Shown here: positions 6,050 through 9,685 of the stretch, piece after piece
Position numbering within the stretch: position 1 is the stretch's first letter
How the letters are laid out: every line of letters starts with the position of its first letter
Assembly (NCBI GenBank): GCA_021805955.1
Contig: JAJZDO010000326.1
Coordinates: forward strand, 1-9,685
From: Acidobacteriota bacterium
GTDB lineage: Bacteria; Acidobacteriota; Terriglobia; Terriglobales; Acidobacteriaceae
DNA length: 9,685 nucleotides
Direction of reading: 5' to 3'
Position numbers and translations under genes: made by a program
The notes under the pieces: model-generated
The model's database searches: none
Told to the model about the DNA's origin: nothing
Seen by the model: only the letters and a program-made list of their open reading frames with translations

Positions 6050-6126
6050 GGCCCCGTAGCTCAGCTGGATAGAGCAGCGGTTTCCTAAACCGGAGGTCGC
6101 AGGTTCAAATCCTGCCGGGGTCACCA
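6050..6126 (+). tRNA. tRNA-Arg, anticodon CCT (reads AGG), CCA encoded
   Basis: A complete cloverleaf of 77 nt. The acceptor arm is GGCCCCG paired with CGGGGTC (one G-U at position 2). The D arm is GCTC/GAGC with GG in a 9-nt loop. The anticodon stem is GCGGT/ACCGG with loop TTCCTAA (anticodon at 6084-6086). The variable loop is 5 nt. The T arm is GCAGG/CCTGC with loop TTCAAAT. The discriminator is A and CCA is encoded at 6124-6126. The first pair of the anticodon stem (6077/6093) is a G-G mismatch, which is unusual but probably tolerable. The 3' end overlaps the stop codon of the oppositely directed membrane glycosyltransferase gene. No terminator is evident just downstream. Confidence 0.97.
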
Positions 6127-7484
6127 CTTTCTGCAGTCAGCGCAATTCCCGCGCCGGCGAAAATGCACAGAATCGGCATCACCGGCAACCGCAGACGGCT
6201 GACCGCCTGTCCTCCACCGGAAACAGCCAGAAAATACAACGCAATCGCTACCAGCAGCCACAGCGTTTCATGGCTTGCCCGGCTCCTTTTTCGCGTGCTG
6301 AGGGCAAACAGCGCGCGCCCCGCCAAAATATAAAGCAACAGCAGAAACACTTCCATACACCCGGCCACCATCCGCTGCAATCGAGTCCAATGTCTCCAGC
6401 TCCGACTAGGATTTTCCGACAAATGAACCCCTGTCAGCCGAAACAACTCAGACGCGCCCGGTGAAATCAGCAGTCGGATCTCCCCTGAAACATAACTCCT
6501 CGCAAATGCCCACGGATGTGCACGCAGTACCTGCAATCCCGCGCTGCGGAGCCACGCATTGCGCTGCGTCTCCGGCCACGAAATCTGCTCAGGATGCAGC
6601 ATTGCCCAGCGTGCGTGATCGTCCTTACCCACCTGCACCTGCCATGCCTCCAGCGATTCGTGAGACGCGCGCGCAAGCACGTCGCCTGCCTCATAGAAGT
6701 ACAGGTTCTTGTCCGCAATCGAAGAAAAACCGGCATAATTTGCTACGCGCAGATTACGAATCTGCCACGGAGCAACCCACGCAAGGAAAACCAATACGAA
6801 GACCGCGACAGCTTTCCAGCGATGCGCTCGTTGCAACTGCATTTGACCCGCTTCAGCGCTTTGAAGTTTTGTCCGAATGAGCAAAAGAAACAGCACTGGC
6901 GTCACCAGCCAATATGCAATTGGACGAACATAGGCCGCCGCTGCCAGCACAGCGGCGGCAAACACCACCTTCTGCATCGTTGGCTCTGCGAGGGAACGCA
7001 ATATCGCCCACAGAAAAAGCAGCAACAGAAAGACAAACAGCGTCTCGGAAAGTACGCGCAAGGAGTACTCCATAGACAGCGGTTCCAGAGCCATCAGCCA
7101 TGCCGCAGCAACAGAGGCACGCGCATCGCGCAGCATCTCGAAGCTGATCTGTTTCACCAGCCATACACTCAGCGCTGCAAGCCCAATCTGTGCCAGCACC
7201 GTCAGCAGCACCGCTCCCCAAAGGCTTCCCGTCATCATGGCAAAAAACGGATAGCCCGGCGTACGGTCAATCTCCGGCAAACCATCCGAACAGAAGCAGC
7301 CTTGTTGAATCATCGCCAACCCAGGCTTCAGATAACTCCTGCTGTCGCCAGCCAGAATCGACGCAAAACCGGTTGCATGAACAATGAACAGTAGCAGCAG
7401 AAGGCGCACTCCCGCAGCCGCTGTCATGGGCCAGGCGAGATCACGCCGGCAAGCCCCCCGCTCATCACGAATCATCTTCATCAT
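6105..7484 (-). CDS. ArnT/PMT-like (GT39-type) integral membrane glycosyltransferase
   Basis: Polytopic membrane protein of 459 residues with about ten hydrophobic segments, of the GT-C fold that transfers sugars from polyprenyl-phosphate donors outside the inner membrane. Family marks are GDSRSYL with the acidic residue in the first outer loop (46-52, D47 the likely catalytic position), RTPGYPFF (74-81), EPLSMEYSLRVLSETLF (134-150), YVRPIAYW (185-192), APWQIRN (238-244) and RLRLPVMPIL (430-439). Acceptor and donor are unknown; a lipid, glycan or protein target is possible. The start overlaps the GT4 stop as ATGA, indicating translational coupling. The fourth codon, ATG at 7475, is better spaced from AAGG and may be the true start. 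Oddly, the stop TGA (6105-6107) lies in the T-loop of the antisense tRNA-Arg, so the last seven residues or so come from tRNA sequence. Confidence 0.82.
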   Translation of the reverse strand: MMKMIRDERGACRRDLAWPMTAAAGVRLLLLLFIVHATGFASILAGDSRSYLKPGLAMIQQGCFCSDGLPEIDRTPGYPFFAMMTGSLWGAVLLTVLAQIGLAALSVWLVKQISFEMLRDARASVAAAWLMALEPLSMEYSLRVLSETLFVFLLLLFLWAILRSLAEPTMQKVVFAAAVLAAAAYVRPIAYWLVTPVLFLLLIRTKLQSAEAGQMQLQRAHRWKAVAVFVLVFLAWVAPWQIRNLRVANYAGFSSIADKNLYFYEAGDVLARASHESLEAWQVQVGKDDHARWAMLHPEQISWPETQRNAWLRSAGLQVLRAHPWAFARSYVSGEIRLLISPGASELFRLTGVHLSENPSRSWRHWTRLQRMVAGCMEVFLLLLYILAGRALFALSTRKRSRASHETLWLLVAIALYFLAVSGGGQAVSRLRLPVMPILCIFAGAGIALTAESGDPGRI

Positions 7485-8590
7485 CCTTGCCGCTCAACCA
7501 GCCCGCCATAGAACGCTTCCCAGCGCGTTGCAATTGGATCAATCGCAAAGTAGTGTTCCACGCGAGCGCGGCCCGCATCGGTCCTCTGCAAAATCTCTTT
7601 ACGCTCGCTTTGCATAATCCTCAGCATCGCCTGCGCCAAAGCCGCGCTGTCAGCTCCGGGCGCCACTTCGCCACACTCGTCCAGAATCTCCACCACGCCA
7701 CCAACATCGGTGGCAACCACAGGAAGTTTCATCGCCATCGCTTCAGCGATCACCAGCGGAGCGCCCTCCCAGGCGGAAGCAAGCACAAAGGCATCCGCCG
7801 CATTCAGCAGCGATACTACATCCGTCCGAGTGCCCAGCCACCGTACTCCTGTAGCTCCCTTCAGTTGCTCTGCCAGGCGCAGATTCTCCTCTTCATATCG
7901 ATCCTGCCCCACTCCGCCGACAATCCACAATTGACAATCCACCATCTTCTCGCGAACCTGGGCAAAGGCACGCAGCAGATTGGGATAATCCTTGGCTTTT
8001 GCGATTCGTCCAATGGCGATCCAAACAAAACGCCCTTCCGCGCCCAGTTCGCGACGCGTCTCTCGACGCAGCTTCGGCTCCGGCTGGTAATCCTCAATCG
8101 GAATTCCATTTGGAATCACGCGAATCAACTCCACGGCCGCAAGTTTCTGCTCGACGACACAGACTCGCACAGCCTCACTCACCGCCGTCGCCGCGGACAT
8201 CCATCGCCGCGTCGATCGAGCAAGCTGTCGGCGAAACCATCCTCCTTCTATGACGTTATGAAACGTGTTCAGCACGCATCCGGAAGTGCCACTCAAGCGG
8301 AGCAGGCGTGCAAACAGATTCGCAGGATACGTATGACTGTGAATGATGTCGGCACCAAAAGCAGCCAGAAACGACCGGGCCGTCCTCCACGCACGCACAA
8401 AGCCCGCAAGGCTCCGCTGCTGGTTCAGCCGCATCGTTGGAAGTTTCGTCTCCAACTCTATTGAAGCGCTGCTAAAGAGCACGAGGATCAGGACAACATG
8501 ACCCCGCTTGCGCATCTGCTCGGCAATCAGCAGCGCCTGCTTTTCCGCTCCGCCAATCGCCAGCGTGCTGATGCAATAGACAATACGCAT
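7481..8590 (-). CDS. Glycosyltransferase family 4 (GT-B fold)
   Basis: Cytosolic, probably membrane-associated, retaining glycosyltransferase of 369 residues, using a nucleotide sugar to build a surface or lipid-linked glycan. The N-terminal domain starts with MRIVYCISTLAIGGAEKQALLIAEQM (the GGAE loop near 13-16) and has DIIHSHTYPANLFARLL (81-97). The C-terminal domain has VIPNGIPIEDY (158-168), the donor-site strand IAIGRIAKAKDYPNLLRAF (191-209) and the E-x7-E signature WEGAPLVIAEAMA (E275 and E283), followed by PVVATDVGGVVEIL. Length and motifs are normal for the family. It is the first gene of a two-gene operon with the membrane glycosyltransferase (4-nt ATGA overlap). The start ATG has only a weak Shine-Dalgarno (TTGGTG) and lies about 20 nt beyond a terminator-like hairpin on the same strand. 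Sugar specificity cannot be read from the sequence. Confidence 0.9.
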   Translation of the reverse strand: MRIVYCISTLAIGGAEKQALLIAEQMRKRGHVVLILVLFSSASIELETKLPTMRLNQQRSLAGFVRAWRTARSFLAAFGADIIHSHTYPANLFARLLRLSGTSGCVLNTFHNVIEGGWFRRQLARSTRRWMSAATAVSEAVRVCVVEQKLAAVELIRVIPNGIPIEDYQPEPKLRRETRRELGAEGRFVWIAIGRIAKAKDYPNLLRAFAQVREKMVDCQLWIVGGVGQDRYEEENLRLAEQLKGATGVRWLGTRTDVVSLLNAADAFVLASAWEGAPLVIAEAMAMKLPVVATDVGGVVEILDECGEVAPGADSAALAQAMLRIMQSERKEILQRTDAGRARVEHYFAIDPIATRWEAFYGGLVERQG

Positions 8591-8609
8591 ACACCAAGAC
8601 TATTGCACC

Positions 8610-8639
8610 AAAAAGCGGGAAGCGCATCGCGCTTCTCGC
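8610..8639 (-). terminator. Rho-independent terminator after the beta-propeller gene
   Basis: On the minus strand GCGAGAAGCGC, loop GAT, GCGCTTCCCGC form an 11-bp stem with a single A-C mismatch, directly followed by TTTTT (8610-8614). AAAA upstream can pair with the T-tract. It is 138 nt beyond the propeller stop codon and only about 20 nt before the GT4 start codon. On the plus strand the stem is complete with one G-U, but TTTT is 5 nt away and no plus-strand gene ends there. Confidence 0.75.
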
Positions 8640-8777
8640 CCGGGTTTTCCTGAAAACTCAATGAGCGTGTTTTATAAATGCGCGTAAGTCAAAAAACACC
8701 CGTATCAGACCCGCCATCCAGGCCGGGCTGACAAGCCGCGACGAAGTTACCGCTCTATATTTGAAACACGCCCTTTA
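8640..8777. other. Propeller 3' untranslated region / upstream region of the GT operon
   Basis: This gap between the propeller stop and its terminator is AT-richer than the coding sequence and holds no gene. On the minus strand it contains TTGACT and a TATAAA, but they are only 10 bp apart and do not form a normal promoter. If the GT4 operon has its own promoter upstream of the hairpin, it must lie here. Confidence 0.35.
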
Positions 8778-9685
8778 CTATTCCTTGCCCACAACAAGCA
8801 CGGTAAAGCTTCCCGGAACAATCGTCGGCCAAGGATGGGGATTGGTTGCTGTCGGCTTCGGGCGGGGTCCAAACTCGGCCGCAACCAGATATATCCTGCC
8901 CGTTTTTTCGTCCAGCGCCATCGTTCGCGCGCTGCGCTGCGTCGGCACATTGGCGATGACGGAATACTTCGTCGGCGAATCCTGACGCACCACCGTGAGG
9001 TTGCCTTCACCGTTCGAGCTGAAGACCAGCTTGCGCATCGGATCAAATGCCGCCGCATCAGGTCCGTCGCCAATCGGTACCGTCGCCTCCACCTTGCCGT
9101 TTTTTCCGTTCGTCACCGTCATCACCTTGCCATCGCAGACGGAAAACAGCTTTTCATGCTGTGCGTCAATCGCCAGTCCGCTCGGCGATTCGCACGGAGC
9201 CAGTGGCCATGCTTCCAGCTTTTTCATGCTCTTCGCGTCAATATGTTGCAGCAGGCTTTTGTCTTCGATATTCACAAAGACCGAGCCTTTGCTATCGGAG
9301 GCAGGAAACTCCGGTTTCCCCGGCAAATCAATCGTCACCAACACCTTATTGTCGCGCGTATCGATCACTGTAGCACTATGGCTGCGACCATTAAACGCCC
9401 ACACCGTCTTCGTGAACGGCTCATACAACAGACCATCCGGATTGACGCCTGTGCTCACCCTGGCCAGCACGGCATGAGCATGCCGATCAAACACCGCCAC
9501 CTGATTCGACCCACCATCGGAGATGTAGCCCAACTTGCCCATGCTGTCAAAGACAACGCCATGCGTTCCTTTGAACCCGGTAATATCCGCAATCACCTTG
9601 CCTGTGCTTGTGTTCAGCACCAGCACGTGCGGCCCACGCGCCACATACAGCTCGCGCGTCACTGGATCGACGGACATGTAATCCC
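8778..9685 (-). CDS. YVTN/YncE-type beta-propeller protein (start outside window)
   Basis: Probably an exported protein of unknown role. The frame is open to the right edge (two more codons, Asp-Tyr, before the first in-window ATG at 9677), so that ATG is internal and the N terminus, with any signal peptide, is missing. The 301 visible residues form seven repeats of about 40 residues with the YVTN pattern, each with a short strand carrying xVDP/xFDP-like and xLYV motifs: SVDPVTRELYVARG, VFDSMGKLGYISDGG, LYEPFTKTVWAFNG, ASDSKGSVFVNIED, AIDAQHEKLFSVCDG, AFDPMRKLVFSSNG and ALDEKTGRIYLVAAEFG. Seven blades make a nearly whole closed propeller. Two cysteines (162 and 181 from the in-window Met) sit in neighbouring blades and could form a disulfide. 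No catalytic motif is seen; such proteins are often annotated only as YncE-family or 40-residue YVTN repeat proteins. Confidence 0.85.
   Translation of the reverse strand, partial: DYMSVDPVTRELYVARGPHVLVLNTSTGKVIADITGFKGTHGVVFDSMGKLGYISDGGSNQVAVFDRHAHAVLARVSTGVNPDGLLYEPFTKTVWAFNGRSHSATVIDTRDNKVLVTIDLPGKPEFPASDSKGSVFVNIEDKSLLQHIDAKSMKKLEAWPLAPCESPSGLAIDAQHEKLFSVCDGKVMTVTNGKNGKVEATVPIGDGPDAAAFDPMRKLVFSSNGEGNLTVVRQDSPTKYSVIANVPTQRSARTMALDEKTGRIYLVAAEFGPRPKPTATNPHPWPTIVPGSFTVLVVGKE

Noticed and set aside
5813..6088. Plus-strand frame ending PVAQLDRAAVS
   Set aside because: The AQLDRAA string is the sense-strand translation of the tRNA D-arm region, another familiar spurious protein.
5660..6127. 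Minus-strand frame of 155 codons beginning MVTPAGFEPATSGLGNRCSIQLSYGA
   Set aside because: This peptide is a well-known artefact: it is the translation of the antisense of a tRNA gene (6050-6126), and the remainder has no protein-like features.
7487..8464. Plus-strand frame of 325 codons opposite the GT4 gene
   Set aside because: Shadow frame with low-complexity, basic composition and no recognisable motif, while the minus strand encodes a complete GT4 enzyme.
6050..9685. Genomic island inserted at tRNA-Arg
   Set aside because: No integrase, transposase or second copy of the tRNA 3' end was found by eye within the window, and the genes to its right are ordinary in composition. Only the gene overlap itself is kept as a finding.
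1..9685. CRISPR array, insertion sequence or defence system
   Set aside because: No regularly spaced repeats, no terminal inverted repeats with a transposase, and no recognisable defence genes in any frame.

Overview
The window looks like a chromosomal segment of a moderately GC-rich, Gram-negative-type bacterium. A soil-type Acidobacteriota (Terriglobia) is my best guess. This is an inference from protein style: a YVTN-type secreted beta-propeller, a PhoB/PhoR/PstS order, an IspG with an N-terminal TIM barrel joined directly to the Fe-S domain, and frequent GTG/TTG starts. No marker gene proves it. Apart from one small permease and one tRNA, every gene is on the minus strand.

Left block (1-3301): a phosphate-starvation module read leftwards as phoB (response regulator), phoR (short-loop sensor kinase) and pstS (phosphate-binding protein, running off the left edge). 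Divergent from phoB is a half-length TauE/SafE-type permease with only one of the usual two repeats. All four genes appear to start with GTG or TTG. pstS is easily missed because its frame opens with GTG and is cut by the window edge.

Middle block (3302-6126): ispG (MEP isoprenoid pathway), convergent with the half permease. Upstream lies a gene for a duplicated HPP-like membrane protein with a GTG start behind an almost perfect Shine-Dalgarno. Then comes a 386-bp gene-free stretch with two perfect inverted repeats, and a plus-strand tRNA-Arg(CCT) with an encoded CCA.

Right block (6105-9685): a two-gene glycosyltransferase operon (GT4 cytosolic enzyme, then an ArnT/PMT-like membrane enzyme) joined by an ATGA overlap. 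The last gene ends inside the antisense of the tRNA T-arm. Upstream, a good minus-strand terminator closes the unit of a seven-bladed beta-propeller gene, whose start lies beyond the right edge. The GT4 start codon sits only about 20 nt past that terminator.

I see no transposase, integrase, CRISPR array, phage gene or defence system. The most notable items are the two membrane proteins with opposite repeat histories (single-repeat TauE and double-repeat HPP-like), the tRNA/CDS overlap, the structured gap and the terminator placed against the GT4 start.
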